NCBI GenBank assembly: GCA_050258555.1
Contig: JBLMZA010000047.1
Location: 1-31,700 of the forward strand
Direction of reading: 5' to 3'
DNA: 31,700 bases
Source of the DNA: CAISDA01 sp050258555
GTDB lineage: Bacteria > Bacteroidota > Ignavibacteria > UBA10030 > UBA8401
Shown here: in pieces, positions 17,022-26,576 of the stretch
Position numbering within the stretch: position 1 is the stretch's first letter
Layout of the letters: each line of letters starts with the position of its first letter
Position numbers and translations under genes: made by a program
Notes under the pieces: generated by a model
Database searches by the model: none
Told to the model about the DNA's origin: nothing
The model's input: only the letters and a program-made list of their open reading frames with translations

Positions 17022-18329
17022 ATGAACACAGTCACGCAGATCAGCCCGGCCGAAGGAACGCTGGGAGTTCTCATCGTCGGCATCAACGGCGCGGTTGCCA
17101 CCACGCTCATGGCGGGCATCATGGCGGTGCGCAAAGAGCGGGCGCTTCCCGTGGGCTCGCTCACGCAGATGGGAACGATGGAAAGAGGATACAATGGGAG
17201 CGCCACACGCGTCCCGCTGAAGGAGGCCCTTCCGCTTGCCTCGCTCGACGATCTCGTCTTCGGCGGATGGGACGTCCGCGAAGGCACCGCGCTCGATGCG
17301 GCCGAAGACGCGCGTGTGATCGATGCGAAGGATCTGAGCGCCGTCAGGGATGAACTCGCCGCCATCACGCCCATGAAGGGCGTGTTCGATCAGCGCTACG
17401 TGAAGAATCTTACCGCCACGTGGGAGAAAGACGCCTCCACGAAAGCCGAGGCCGCGGAGATGCTTCGGGAAGACATCCGGCGCTTCCGGCAGGAGACAGG
17501 AGCCCGGAGGCTTGTCGTGCTCTGGTGCGCAAGCACGGAGGCGTTCGTTTCCGAATGCGACGTGCATCAGAGTCTGGACGAATTCACCGCGGCGATGCGC
17601 GAGAACCATCCATCCGTTTCACCGAGCATGGTGTACGCCTACGCTGCGCTCATGGAGGGCGTTCCGTTCATCAACGGCGCGCCGAATCTGACCACCGACT
17701 GTCCGGCCCTCATGCAGCTGGCCGCCGAACGCTCGCTGCCCATAGCGGGCAAGGATTTCAAGACCGGTCAGACGCTGATGAAGACGGTGATCGCCCCGAT
17801 GCTCAAGGCGCGCATGCTCGGACTCTCGGGATGGTATTCGACGAACCTTCTCGGCAACCGCGACGGGGAAGTGCTCGACGATCCCGAATCGTTCCGCACG
17901 AAGGAGGAATCGAAGCTCTCGGTGCTGGACGGCATTCTCGATTCGGAACTGTATCCGTCGCTCTACGGGAAGTACATGCACAAGGTCCGCATCAACTACT
18001 ATCCGCCCAGAGGCGACAACAAGGAGGGATGGGACAACATCGACATCTTCGGATGGATGGGATATCCCATGCAGATCAAGGTGGATTTCCTGTGCCGCGA
18101 TTCGATACTCGCCGCGCCGGTGGCGCTCGATCTCGTGCTCTTCACCGACCTTGCCCGGCGTTCGGGCATGAGCGGCGTGCAGGACTGGCTGTCGTTCTAC
18201 TTCAAGAGTCCCATGCACGAGCGGAATGTGCGGCAGGTCTTCGACCTGTTCGAGGAGCAGGCGAATCTGTATGCGGTGCTGCAGATGCTGGCCGATGTGT
18301 ATAGCGCCAAAAAACTCGAGACCGTGTAA
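17022..18329 (+). CDS. Myo-inositol-3-phosphate synthase
   Basis: This 435-residue enzyme converts glucose-6-phosphate to inositol-3(1)-phosphate with bound NAD. It has the N-terminal Rossmann segment LGVLIVGINGAVATTLMAGI (14-33), the NLTTDCPALMQLA and GKDFKTGQTLMKT segments with the conserved lysines, the GWYSTNLLGNRDG motif, and a KVRINYYPP region near the end. Length matches the compact Bacteroidetes/actinobacterial type. ATG 17022 is preferred because AAGGAG lies 6 bases before it; an ATGA-overlap start at 16980 is also in frame. It closes the cluster and supplies its committed precursor, so its presence argues that the cluster makes inositol-containing molecules de novo. This is a secure family call. 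Confidence 0.95.
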   Translation: MNTVTQISPAEGTLGVLIVGINGAVATTLMAGIMAVRKERALPVGSLTQMGTMERGYNGSATRVPLKEALPLASLDDLVFGGWDVREGTALDAAEDARVIDAKDLSAVRDELAAITPMKGVFDQRYVKNLTATWEKDASTKAEAAEMLREDIRRFRQETGARRLVVLWCASTEAFVSECDVHQSLDEFTAAMRENHPSVSPSMVYAYAALMEGVPFINGAPNLTTDCPALMQLAAERSLPIAGKDFKTGQTLMKTVIAPMLKARMLGLSGWYSTNLLGNRDGEVLDDPESFRTKEESKLSVLDGILDSELYPSLYGKYMHKVRINYYPPRGDNKEGWDNIDIFGWMGYPMQIKVDFLCRDSILAAPVALDLVLFTDLARRSGMSGVQDWLSFYFKSPMHERNVRQVFDLFEEQANLYAVLQMLADVYSAKKLETV

Positions 18330-18358
18330 ATAGTGCATGCGCGGAAGGAAAAAATTGG

Positions 18359-18368
18359 TATATTATAT
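18359..18368 (+). promoter_or_regulatory. AT-rich -10-like element before the J-domain gene
   Basis: TATATTATAT follows an A-rich tract in the 78-bp gap and lies 40 bases upstream of the chosen ATG at 18408. No clear -35 box is seen. It suggests that the J-domain gene has its own promoter rather than belonging only to the inositol operon. Confidence 0.35.
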
Positions 18369-18407
18369 CAGAGCGTCAATTTTCTGTTTCAGTTTTTTCT
18401 TTCCGTC

Positions 18408-19406
18408 ATGAGCAATATCACAAAGCTGCGGGATGTCGCGGATTCGCTGCTGGCCGATTCGCAATTCGACCAGGCCTTCGTGCTGTACGACGAGATCTAC
18501 ACGCAGGTCTGGAGCGCGATCGGATCGGTGCAGGCCGGTCTGTCCAGAACCTCGAGCGGATTTCTGGCGCATAATATTTCCGCCGAATACGACTTCAAGT
18601 CGCGCTACACCGAGCCGGCGGCCAATACCACGTTCGTCAAATGGTTCAATCTGGATACGGACCTGACGCTTCAGGAGTTCGCATTTACGATCTACGGGCG
18701 CCTGCAGTGCATCTGCTATTCGAAGCAGCTGATCGACACGGTCTCGGCATCGTCGGTGATGACGGACTATCTCGTGCTCTACACGCTGATCGTGAACCAC
18801 CGCGAAGAACGCCGCGTGGCGCCCCTGCTGAAGATCTGCACGGCGGTGGTCGACGACCAGAACCGGCTCAAGAAGCTGCGGCCCAATCTGCTCGAGACGA
18901 TGATCTCGAAGCAGATCGTCGACGCGGCGGAAAAAGTGAAGCAGACGGAATGGATGGGGGTCAATACGCTCATCGTCGAATACATGGCGAGCACATTTCA
19001 GACGACGAGCAGCCTCTACGTTTCGCTCAAGACCATTGCGGGCAATTCGTCCTTCCGCTCGAAAAAGAAATACCGGAGCTATGAACGATATGAGCGCTAT
19101 GAGCGTTATGAAAAGTATGAGCGCTACGAGCAGGGCCAGGAGGCGCACCCGGAAGGGAAGGAGAAGAGGTTCGACCACCTGACGGCGACCGATCAGGAAA
19201 AAATGAAATATTACGGCACGGTGCTCGGGCTCCACGGGCGAATCACGAAGGCGCAGATACGCAAGAAATATCTGGAATTGGTGGCGCAGTACCATCCGGA
19301 CAAAATCCAGCATCTGGGGGCGGAACTCCGGGCGCTGGGCGAATCGAAGACGAAGGATCTCAACATCGCCTACGAATGGCTGAAAATGAGATTCAAAATC
19401 GAATAA
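18408..19406 (+). CDS. J-domain protein with Tyr-Glu-Arg repeat linker
   Basis: The 332-residue protein ends in a J domain (about 264-330) with the diagnostic HPD at 296-298 (AQYHPDK), which stimulates the ATPase of a DnaK chaperone. The first 215 residues are mostly helical with no recognised domain; it is not a canonical DnaJ (no Gly/Phe linker, no zinc fingers). Between them, residues about 224-242 repeat Tyr-Glu-Arg-Tyr units (YERYERYERYEKYERYEQ), a charged, aromatic linker. The frame is open to 18333, but ATG 18408 (MSNITKLRD) is chosen because the upstream part overlaps the promoter-like AT-rich stretch. The client is unknown. The tRNA follows 48 bp later. Confidence 0.75.
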   Translation: MSNITKLRDVADSLLADSQFDQAFVLYDEIYTQVWSAIGSVQAGLSRTSSGFLAHNISAEYDFKSRYTEPAANTTFVKWFNLDTDLTLQEFAFTIYGRLQCICYSKQLIDTVSASSVMTDYLVLYTLIVNHREERRVAPLLKICTAVVDDQNRLKKLRPNLLETMISKQIVDAAEKVKQTEWMGVNTLIVEYMASTFQTTSSLYVSLKTIAGNSSFRSKKKYRSYERYERYERYEKYERYEQGQEAHPEGKEKRFDHLTATDQEKMKYYGTVLGLHGRITKAQIRKKYLELVAQYHPDKIQHLGAELRALGESKTKDLNIAYEWLKMRFKIE

Positions 19407-19413
19407 AAAGTAT

Positions 19414-19441
19414 TTGATAATTGAAAAAACATTTGTATATT
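19414..19441 (+). promoter_or_regulatory. Sigma-70-type promoter for tRNA-Ala
   Basis: TTGATA (19414-19419), a 16-base spacer and TATATT (19436-19441) lie 13 bases upstream of the tRNA gene. The stretch is AT-rich compared with the region and is well placed to start transcription near 19448, possibly reading through to the SRP RNA. Confidence 0.6.
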
Positions 19442-19454
19442 AGTGCAAGCACAT

Positions 19455-19528
19455 GGGGCTGTAGCTCAGTTTGGGAGAGCGATTCGTTCGCAACGAATAG
19501 GTCGTCGGTTCGATCCCGATCAGCTCCA
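19455..19528 (+). tRNA. tRNA-Ala (anticodon CGC)
   Basis: The 74-base sequence folds as a full cloverleaf: acceptor GGGGCTG/CAGCTCC with one G-U pair, D stem GCTC/GAGC, anticodon stem ATTCG/CGAAT with loop TTCGCAA, five-base variable loop, and T stem GTCGG/CCGAT with loop TTCGATC. The anticodon CGC reads the alanine codon GCG, a frequent codon in these genes. The discriminator is A at 19528 and the CCA end is not fully encoded. Confidence 0.95.
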
Positions 19529-19542
19529 CATAGCGTAAAATT

Positions 19543-19639
19543 TGGTCAAGCACTGTACAACCGTAAATCGCCCAATCGTGTCAGGTCCGGAAGGAAGCAG
19601 CACCCCGTGATTGAAAGTGTGATACAGCCCGCTTGACCA
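19543..19639 (+). ncRNA. ffs: Small SRP RNA (4.5S type)
   Basis: The sequence contains the conserved SRP domain IV core GTCAGGTCCGGAAGGAAGCAGC (19579-19600), where Ffh binds. The ends TGGTCAAGC (19543-19551) and GCTTGACCA (19631-19639) pair perfectly to close the long hairpin, giving a 97-base RNA of bacterial small type, with a T run directly after. It targets inner-membrane proteins during translation together with Ffh and FtsY. Confidence 0.93.
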
Positions 19640-19647
19640 TTTTTTTT
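19631..19647 (+). terminator. Terminator at the end of the SRP RNA
   Basis: The closing arm of the SRP RNA hairpin (GCTTGACCA) is followed at once by a run of eight T (19640-19647). This has the form of a Rho-independent terminator that uses the RNA's own stem. Confidence 0.65.
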
Positions 19648-19893
19648 GCCGTATCCTGTGTACAGACACGGGAGCCGGGGGGCAGTAAAACTTCTTGCAC
19701 ACCATTCAATATTTTCGTACCTTCTGGTAAGTTTAGCTCTCCGTTCGGTTTCGAAGGTGCCTTCCCCAGCAAGAAACACGCTCCATGAGGCAAGCATCAA
19801 CCCTTCCCGGCGAAAGAATTCACAGGCGATTCGCAATCGATCAATTGACGGATCGCAGTTTTTATCTGATATATTCAGCCATCATTTTCATTC

Positions 19894-21501
19894 ATGCGAA
19901 AAGAAATAGTCATCAACTCAACAGCGAACGAGATCCGCATTGCTATCACCGAAGAAGGCCGTCTCGCCGAGTTGTTTGTTGAAACCCCCGAAAAAGAACG
20001 AATGGTCGGGGACATCTATGTCGGCAAGGTCGCCAAAGTCATGCCAGGCATACAGGCCGCATTCATCGATATAGGCCTCCAACAGGACGCATTCCTTCAT
20101 TTTTCCGATATCGGCAATTCTCTCGGCCAGTACAATTCGATGCTGAACGACGAAGAAGTCGACACCGACGAGGATGAGGAAGAAGGCGAGCATCACGACG
20201 ATCGTCCCGCCGAATCCGACCAGCAGCGCGGTGGCCAGCGGAAGCCCCGCCATCAGGAACCCCGCAAGTACGACGTGAATCTCACCAAAGGACAGGAGAT
20301 CATCGTTCAGATCACCAAGGAGCCCGTCGGCAAAAAGGGCGTCCGCGTCACCTCCGAAGTCTCCCTGCCCGGCCGTTTCCTCGTGCTCCTGCCGTTCGAC
20401 GGCAAAGTGGGCATCTCGAAAAAGATCACCAGTTTCAAGGAAAAGCGCCGTCTGCGCAAGCTCGTGCGCAGCATCCTGCCTCCGACATTCGGCGTCATCG
20501 TGCGCACGAACGCCGAGAACCAGGATGAAAAGCTCTTCCTGCAGGATCTCGAGCAGCTGCTCGACACCTGGCGCGAGATCGAGAAGACCGTGAAGGCCGA
20601 ACAGGCGCCGGCACTGCTCTACAAGGACATGGCCACGACCTCGAGCGTGATCCGCGACCTCTTCAGCGAGGATGTCTCGCGCGTGGTGGTCGACAACAAG
20701 AAGCTCTTCAAGGAGATCAAGGCCTACGTCAACGTGTTCTCTCCCGTGATGGCCGACAAGATCGAGTTCTACGGCAAGCGCGAGCCGCTTTTTGACGCGG
20801 CAGGCATCGAAAAGGAGATCGCCACGACGCTTGCCCGCAAGGTCTGGCTCAAGAGCGGCGGCTACATCATCATCGATCACACCGAAGCGATGACGGTGGT
20901 GGACGTCAACAGCGGGCGCTATGCGGCCAAGCAGGAGCAGGAGCTCAATTCGCTCCGCACGAACATGGAAGCGGCACGCGAGATCTGCCGGCAGATCCGT
21001 CTGCGCGATCTGGGCGGCATCATCGTGATCGACTTCATCGATGTGGAGGAGGACAAGAACCGCAAGAAGATCTACGACGAGATGAAGAAGGAATTCCGCC
21101 GCGACCGCGCCAAGGCGACCATCCTTCCGCTGACCGACTTCTGCCTCATGCAGATCACGCGCCAGCGCATCCGCCAGAGCATCATTCACAGCTTCACCGA
21201 GCCGTGTCCGGTCTGCGGCGGCAGCGGCATGGTCCAGTCGAAGACGACGATCATGAGCAACATGGAACGCTGGCTGCGCCGGTTCCGCTCCGAGTCGCAT
21301 GAACGCCGGCTCGTGCTCCGCGCCCATCCGAGTATGCTCGAGTATCTGAGGGACGGCGGCATCTTCAGCCGGCTCACCGTGCTCATGTTCCGGTTCCGCG
21401 TCTTCATCCAGGCGGAAGAGGACCGCTCGCTCATGATCGACGAGCTGCACTTCATCTCGCGCAAGCAGGACAAGGACATCACACAGGACTTCATCAACTG
21501 A
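19894..21501 (+). CDS. rng: Rne/Rng family ribonuclease (RNase E/G)
   Basis: The 535-residue endoribonuclease processes rRNA and starts mRNA decay. It has an S1-type RNA-binding domain (GDIYVGKVAKVMPGIQAAFIDI, about 40-60), the nuclease core with metal-binding Asp residues in VVDVNSGRY and IVIDFIDV, and a zinc-link motif CPVCGGSG near residue 435. An acidic and polar insert (about residues 85-127, EEVDTDEDEEEGEHHDD then QRGGQRKPRHQEP) interrupts the S1 domain, a position where related enzymes carry a short loop. There is no long C-terminal degradosome scaffold. A 254-bp stretch after the SRP RNA precedes it with no recognised gene; TTGACG at 19845-19850 and TATATT at 19870-19875 are a weak promoter candidate with a long spacer. 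Confidence 0.95.
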   Translation: MRKEIVINSTANEIRIAITEEGRLAELFVETPEKERMVGDIYVGKVAKVMPGIQAAFIDIGLQQDAFLHFSDIGNSLGQYNSMLNDEEVDTDEDEEEGEHHDDRPAESDQQRGGQRKPRHQEPRKYDVNLTKGQEIIVQITKEPVGKKGVRVTSEVSLPGRFLVLLPFDGKVGISKKITSFKEKRRLRKLVRSILPPTFGVIVRTNAENQDEKLFLQDLEQLLDTWREIEKTVKAEQAPALLYKDMATTSSVIRDLFSEDVSRVVVDNKKLFKEIKAYVNVFSPVMADKIEFYGKREPLFDAAGIEKEIATTLARKVWLKSGGYIIIDHTEAMTVVDVNSGRYAAKQEQELNSLRTNMEAAREICRQIRLRDLGGIIVIDFIDVEEDKNRKKIYDEMKKEFRRDRAKATILPLTDFCLMQITRQRIRQSIIHSFTEPCPVCGGSGMVQSKTTIMSNMERWLRRFRSESHERRLVLRAHPSMLEYLRDGGIFSRLTVLMFRFRVFIQAEEDRSLMIDELHFISRKQDKDITQDFIN

Positions 21502-21512
21502 GGATCGCTGCA

Positions 21513-22156
21513 ATGAAATTTTTCATTGATTCCGCCAACATCGCCGAAATCCGCGAAGCCAACGAACTTGGCGTGCTGGACGGCGTAACGACAAATCCGT
21601 CCCTGGTCGCCAAGGAAGGGAAGGAGTTCATCCCGCTGCTGAAGGAGATCTGCTCGATCGTCGACGGACCCGTAAGCGCCGAAGTCATCGCGACGGATTT
21701 CGCGGGCATGATGAAGGAAGCGCACGACCTTTCGAAGATCCATTCGAACATCGTCGTCAAAGTGCCCCTCATCAAAGACGGACTGAAGGCCGTCAAGGCG
21801 CTGTCTTCCGAAGGCATCAGGACAAACGTGACGCTGTGCTTCTCGGCCACGCAGGCGCTCCTGGCGGCGAAAGCCGGCGCGACATACATCAGCCCGTTTG
21901 TCGGGCGGCTGGACGACATCTCGTCGCACGGCATGGAACTGATCTCGCAGATCGTGACGATCTACAACAATTACGACTATCAAACCGAAGTACTCGTGGC
22001 GAGCGTGCGCCATCCGCTTCATGTGGTCGAAGCCGGGCTCATCGGCGCGCATGTCTGTACGATCCCGTTCAAGGTGATCGACCAGCTTATTCGGCACCCG
22101 TTGACCGATCTTGGTCTTGAAAAATTCCTGGCAGACTGGAACAAAGGCAAACAGCA

Positions 22157-22160
<4 letters not shown>
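21513..22160 (+). CDS. Transaldolase, Fsa-like small type
   Basis: The 215-residue protein matches the short transaldolase family (about 215 residues): start MKFFIDSANIAEI, GVTTNPSLVAKEG, and the Schiff-base Lys83 in NIVVKVPL. It transfers a dihydroxyacetone unit between sugar phosphates in the non-oxidative pentose-phosphate pathway, or acts as a fructose-6-phosphate aldolase. It starts 11 bp after the RNase gene, and its stop overlaps the gcvT start by 4 bp, so these genes appear co-transcribed. Transaldolase versus aldolase activity cannot be settled by motif alone. Confidence 0.93.
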
Positions 22161-23236
<1,076 letters not shown>

Positions 23237-23256
23237 CATCAATTTAATTTCCATCC

Positions 23257-23279
23257 GGCGCCGTCGCACCGACGGCGCC
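23257..23279 (+). terminator. Perfect GC hairpin after gcvT (possible terminator or leader structure)
   Basis: GGCGCCGTC and GACGGCGCC pair over 9 bp with a 5-base loop. No T run follows, so it is not a classical Rho-independent terminator. It lies between gcvT and the ComB-like gene and may end or attenuate transcription, or protect the 3' end. Confidence 0.45.
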
Positions 23280-23304
23280 TGTGCAGTTGAAAGAACCGGG
23301 AAGA

Positions 23305-24078
23305 ATGAATATCGAAGTTTTCTTTTCTCCTTCGCAGGTAGACGAGCTGTCGTTGCGCGACAAGAACGTGATCGTGATCGATGTGCTGCGCGCAAGCACG
23401 ACGATCGCGACCGCGCTGCTCAACGGCGCGCGCGAGATCATTCCAGTGAATACCGTCGAGTCCGCCGTGAAGATTTCAGGCAATCTGTTCGGAGATGTCG
23501 TGCTGCGCGGCGGCGAACGCAACGGAAAAATCATTGAAGGATTCAACCTCGGCAATTCGCCCGCGGAATATACCGTTGAGGCGGTGAAGGGAAAGTCGAT
23601 CATTTTCTGCACGACAAACGGGTCGTCGGCCATCGTGAAATCGCGCTATGCGAAGAACCTCGTCATCGCCGGTTTCGTCAACATGTCGACCGTGCTCGAG
23701 TTCATGAAGGAAGTAGGCGAGGATTTCTACATCCTCTGCGCCGGCAAGCATTCGCTCTTCTGCATCGAAGACTCTGTCTGCGCCGGCATGATCATCACCG
23801 AGCTCATGAATGACGACACCGTCACCGTGGGCCTGAACGATCCGGCAGTGGCTGCGGCTGCTCTCTACAAGTCGATGGGGAAGAACCTCCAGCGCATGGT
23901 GCGCGCGACCGACCACGGCAAGTTCCTTTCCGAAATCGGCTTCAAGAACGACATCAAACTCTGCACCGATATCGACAGCGTTCCGGTTCTTCCGGTTCTT
24001 GTGGGCAATTCGATCAAGCTGCGGAAAATTGAGAATCCCAAGCCGTCGTCGCCCGAGACCGACGTTTCCGCGCAATAA
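23305..24078 (+). CDS. comB: 2-phosphosulfolactate phosphatase family protein (ComB-like)
   Basis: The 257-residue protein matches the ComB family: VIDVLRASTTIATAL near the N terminus, GGERNGKIIEGFNLGNSP, and TTNGSSAI. In methanogens ComB removes phosphate from phosphosulfolactate on the way to coenzyme M; many bacteria without coenzyme M carry homologues whose substrate is unproven. ATG 23305 is chosen because the family N terminus (MNIEVFFSP) starts there and a GGGAAGA site is close before it; a GTG at 23281 is in frame. The gene sits between gcvT and ftsK with no sulfolactate genes nearby. The family is firm, the reaction uncertain. Confidence 0.85.
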   Translation: MNIEVFFSPSQVDELSLRDKNVIVIDVLRASTTIATALLNGAREIIPVNTVESAVKISGNLFGDVVLRGGERNGKIIEGFNLGNSPAEYTVEAVKGKSIIFCTTNGSSAIVKSRYAKNLVIAGFVNMSTVLEFMKEVGEDFYILCAGKHSLFCIEDSVCAGMIITELMNDDTVTVGLNDPAVAAAALYKSMGKNLQRMVRATDHGKFLSEIGFKNDIKLCTDIDSVPVLPVLVGNSIKLRKIENPKPSSPETDVSAQ

Positions 24079-24090
24079 GGAGTGTCCGCA

Positions 24091-26535
24091 GTGCCATCAG
24101 AAGAAACCCAGCAGGCGTCATCCTCGCCCCGCAAACGAAAGAACGGCGCTTCACAGAAATCCCGCTCGCCGCGTGCAAAACAGATCGCGTGCTTTTTTGC
24201 GATCGTCGTCGGCGTGCTGATGTTCATCAGCCTCGCCACGTACACGGCCGAAGACGAAGCGCGCTCCGAAGTGGGGCTTTCGTCCATCGTTTCCGATTCG
24301 GTGCATTCCGAGAACAAGATCGGTCCCATCGGCGCGGTCGTTTCCAATTTTCTCATCAACTCCACCATCGGCTTCCCGGTCATCATTCTTCCGCTCCTGA
24401 TGATCGCATGGGGATGGACCGTCCTTCGCAAAGGCGAGCTGCGCCGGCTCACATTCATCACGAACTTCGCCGTCGTGCTTGCGCTGCTCGTTTCGGTCTT
24501 CTTCCGCCTGCTTCGTGAGGCGGGATTTTCCGATCTTCTGCAGAAGGAATGGCACGGCGATATCGGCGCCTTCCTCGGCATATTGCTTTCACACACCGTC
24601 GGACTGACCGGCGCGTTCATCCTCGTCGTGTCGTTCCTGGTCGTCGCGCTCATGCTCGGCGTCGATCTCGATCTGCATCAGACGGCCGAGCGCATGAAGG
24701 ACTTCATGGTGCGCATCGGCGGCTATTTCGGAGCATCGGCGGCGAAGTGGAAATCTTCCCGCGACGAAGACGAGAGGGAAGAGCCGCGTCCTGTCGTCAA
24801 GGAAATCAGGGTGAAGCGCCCCGATTCGGAAATCGCGCCCCTGGTGAAGAAGCCCGTCGCGCCCCGGCCCGAGCCGGTGGTGAAGACTCCCGACGAGGAG
24901 CTGCCGGTTTCGACGCTCAAGCGCTCGTTCGGCGCCGCCGTTGCGGCACCCGCATTGGACGTGGAGGCACCGCTCGAGATCAAAGAAACGCAGGCTGAAG
25001 CGGAAGCCGAACTCGAGACGCGCGACGTCGAGGATGAGGAGATCGAATACACGTTTCCGTCCGTCGAATTGCTGGACGGCAAGAAATACGAAGAAAAAAT
25101 CAGCGACGAGGAGCTCAAGACCAACGCCGCGATCCTCCAGGCAAAGCTCGCCGATTTCGGCGTCGAAGTGGCGAGCGTGTCGGTGACGCCGGGTCCCGTC
25201 GTGACGCTCTATGAGCTCGTTCCGGCAACCGGCGTGAAGGTCTCGAAGATCGTCAATCTTTCGAACGATCTTGCGCTCGTGATGGCGGCAAAGGGCATAC
25301 GCATCGAGGCGCCGATTCCGGGCAAAGGCACGGTGGGCGTCGAGATTCCGAACACGAAATCCTCGATCGTGACGATCCGGAGCATTTTGAACTCCGAAAA
25401 ATTCCGCAATCTCAACGCCGCGCTGCCCATCGCGATGGGCAAGACGATCACCGGCGAGATCTATGTGGACGATCTGGCGACGATGCCGCACCTGCTCATC
25501 GCCGGCGCAACGGGCATGGGCAAGAGCGTCGGCATCAACACGATCATCGCGAGCCTGCTCTACAGGCTGCATCCTTCCGAAGTGAAGTTCGTGCTCGTCG
25601 ATCCGAAGAAGATCGAACTGAGCTCGTTCCTGCCGCTGGAGAAGCATTTCCTTGCCGTCTCGCCTGACGTGCTGGATGAGAAGATCATCACCACGCCGCA
25701 GAATGCGGTGCTTGCGCTGAAATCCGCCGTGCTCGAAATGGAAAACCGCTACACGCTGCTTGCCGGCGCCGGGGTGCGCGGCGTGCGCGACTACAACGAG
25801 CGCTTCAAATCGGGCAAGCTCAAGAACAAGGACACCGAGACCGTGCATCACCGGTTCCTGCCGTACATCGTCATCATCATCGACGAACTGGCCGATCTCA
25901 TGCTCACAACGGCGAAAGAGGTCGAAGAATCGATCGCCCGTCTGGCGCAAATGGCGCGCGCCGTCGGCATCCATCTCGTGCTTGCCACGCAGCGTCCTTC
26001 GGTCGACGTGATCACCGGCGTGATCAAGGCGAACTTTCCGGCGCGCATCGCCTATGCCGTTTCGTCGAAGGTCGACAGCCGCACGATCATGGACGGCAAC
26101 GGAGCCGAGCAGCTCATCGGCCGCGGAGACATGCTGTATCTTTCGACGAAGAGTCCGAAGCCGATCCGCGTGCAGAACGCGTACATCTCGACGGAGGAAG
26201 TGGAAGGCATCGTCGACTTCATCGCGAAGCAGAAGGGATATTCCAAGCCGTTCGAGCTGCCTTCGGCGCTCGAGAAGAAGAAGGGATCACTCACAGGAAG
26301 CGGGGAAGACAGAGACGACCTGTTCGAGGAGGCCGCGCGCATCGTGGTGCGGCATCAGCAGGGATCGGTCTCGCTCTTGCAGCGCCGGCTCAAGGTCGGA
26401 TATTCGCGCGCGGCGCGCATCGTCGATGAGCTCGAAGCGGCGGGCATCGTGGGACCGTTCGACGGCAGCAAGGCGCGCGATGTGATCATCGAAAGCGAAT
26501 CTGATCTCGAGATCATACTCGGCAGCCTCGATTAA
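24091..26535 (+). CDS. ftsK: DNA translocase FtsK
   Basis: The 814-residue protein has several N-terminal membrane helices (up to about residue 200), a charged Pro/Glu-rich linker (about 220-330), and the FtsK motor: Walker A GATGMGKS (472-479) and Walker B VIIIDELADLM with Asp598. It ends in a gamma winged-helix domain (SVSLLQRRLKVGYSRAARIVDELE) that reads KOPS sites. It pumps chromosomal DNA during division and supports dimer resolution. GTG 24091 is preferred because AAGGAG lies 8 bases before it; a GTG at 24082 overlaps that site. It lies 12 bp after the ComB-like gene. Linker length is short compared with E. coli FtsK. Confidence 0.96.
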   Translation: MPSEETQQASSSPRKRKNGASQKSRSPRAKQIACFFAIVVGVLMFISLATYTAEDEARSEVGLSSIVSDSVHSENKIGPIGAVVSNFLINSTIGFPVIILPLLMIAWGWTVLRKGELRRLTFITNFAVVLALLVSVFFRLLREAGFSDLLQKEWHGDIGAFLGILLSHTVGLTGAFILVVSFLVVALMLGVDLDLHQTAERMKDFMVRIGGYFGASAAKWKSSRDEDEREEPRPVVKEIRVKRPDSEIAPLVKKPVAPRPEPVVKTPDEELPVSTLKRSFGAAVAAPALDVEAPLEIKETQAEAEAELETRDVEDEEIEYTFPSVELLDGKKYEEKISDEELKTNAAILQAKLADFGVEVASVSVTPGPVVTLYELVPATGVKVSKIVNLSNDLALVMAAKGIRIEAPIPGKGTVGVEIPNTKSSIVTIRSILNSEKFRNLNAALPIAMGKTITGEIYVDDLATMPHLLIAGATGMGKSVGINTIIASLLYRLHPSEVKFVLVDPKKIELSSFLPLEKHFLAVSPDVLDEKIITTPQNAVLALKSAVLEMENRYTLLAGAGVRGVRDYNERFKSGKLKNKDTETVHHRFLPYIVIIIDELADLMLTTAKEVEESIARLAQMARAVGIHLVLATQRPSVDVITGVIKANFPARIAYAVSSKVDSRTIMDGNGAEQLIGRGDMLYLSTKSPKPIRVQNAYISTEEVEGIVDFIAKQKGYSKPFELPSALEKKKGSLTGSGEDRDDLFEEAARIVVRHQQGSVSLLQRRLKVGYSRAARIVDELEAAGIVGPFDGSKARDVIIESESDLEIILGSLD

Positions 26536-26576
26536 GCCGAATCTTGATTTCGAACGTCTAAGATTAAGATGAAGCA

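Noticed and set aside
19078..19131. CRISPR-like short repeats
   Set aside because: The repeats are in-frame tandem codons within a protein gene with no spacers.
19918..21513. Minus-strand open frame of 531 codons opposite the ribonuclease gene
   Set aside because: It mirrors nearly the whole rng gene; its Leu/Asp/His-rich sequence with no motifs is typical of an antisense shadow.
23305..24078. Evidence for coenzyme M biosynthesis
   Set aside because: Only a ComB-like gene is present; no comA, comC or other pathway gene lies nearby, and ComB homologues are widespread in bacteria without coenzyme M.
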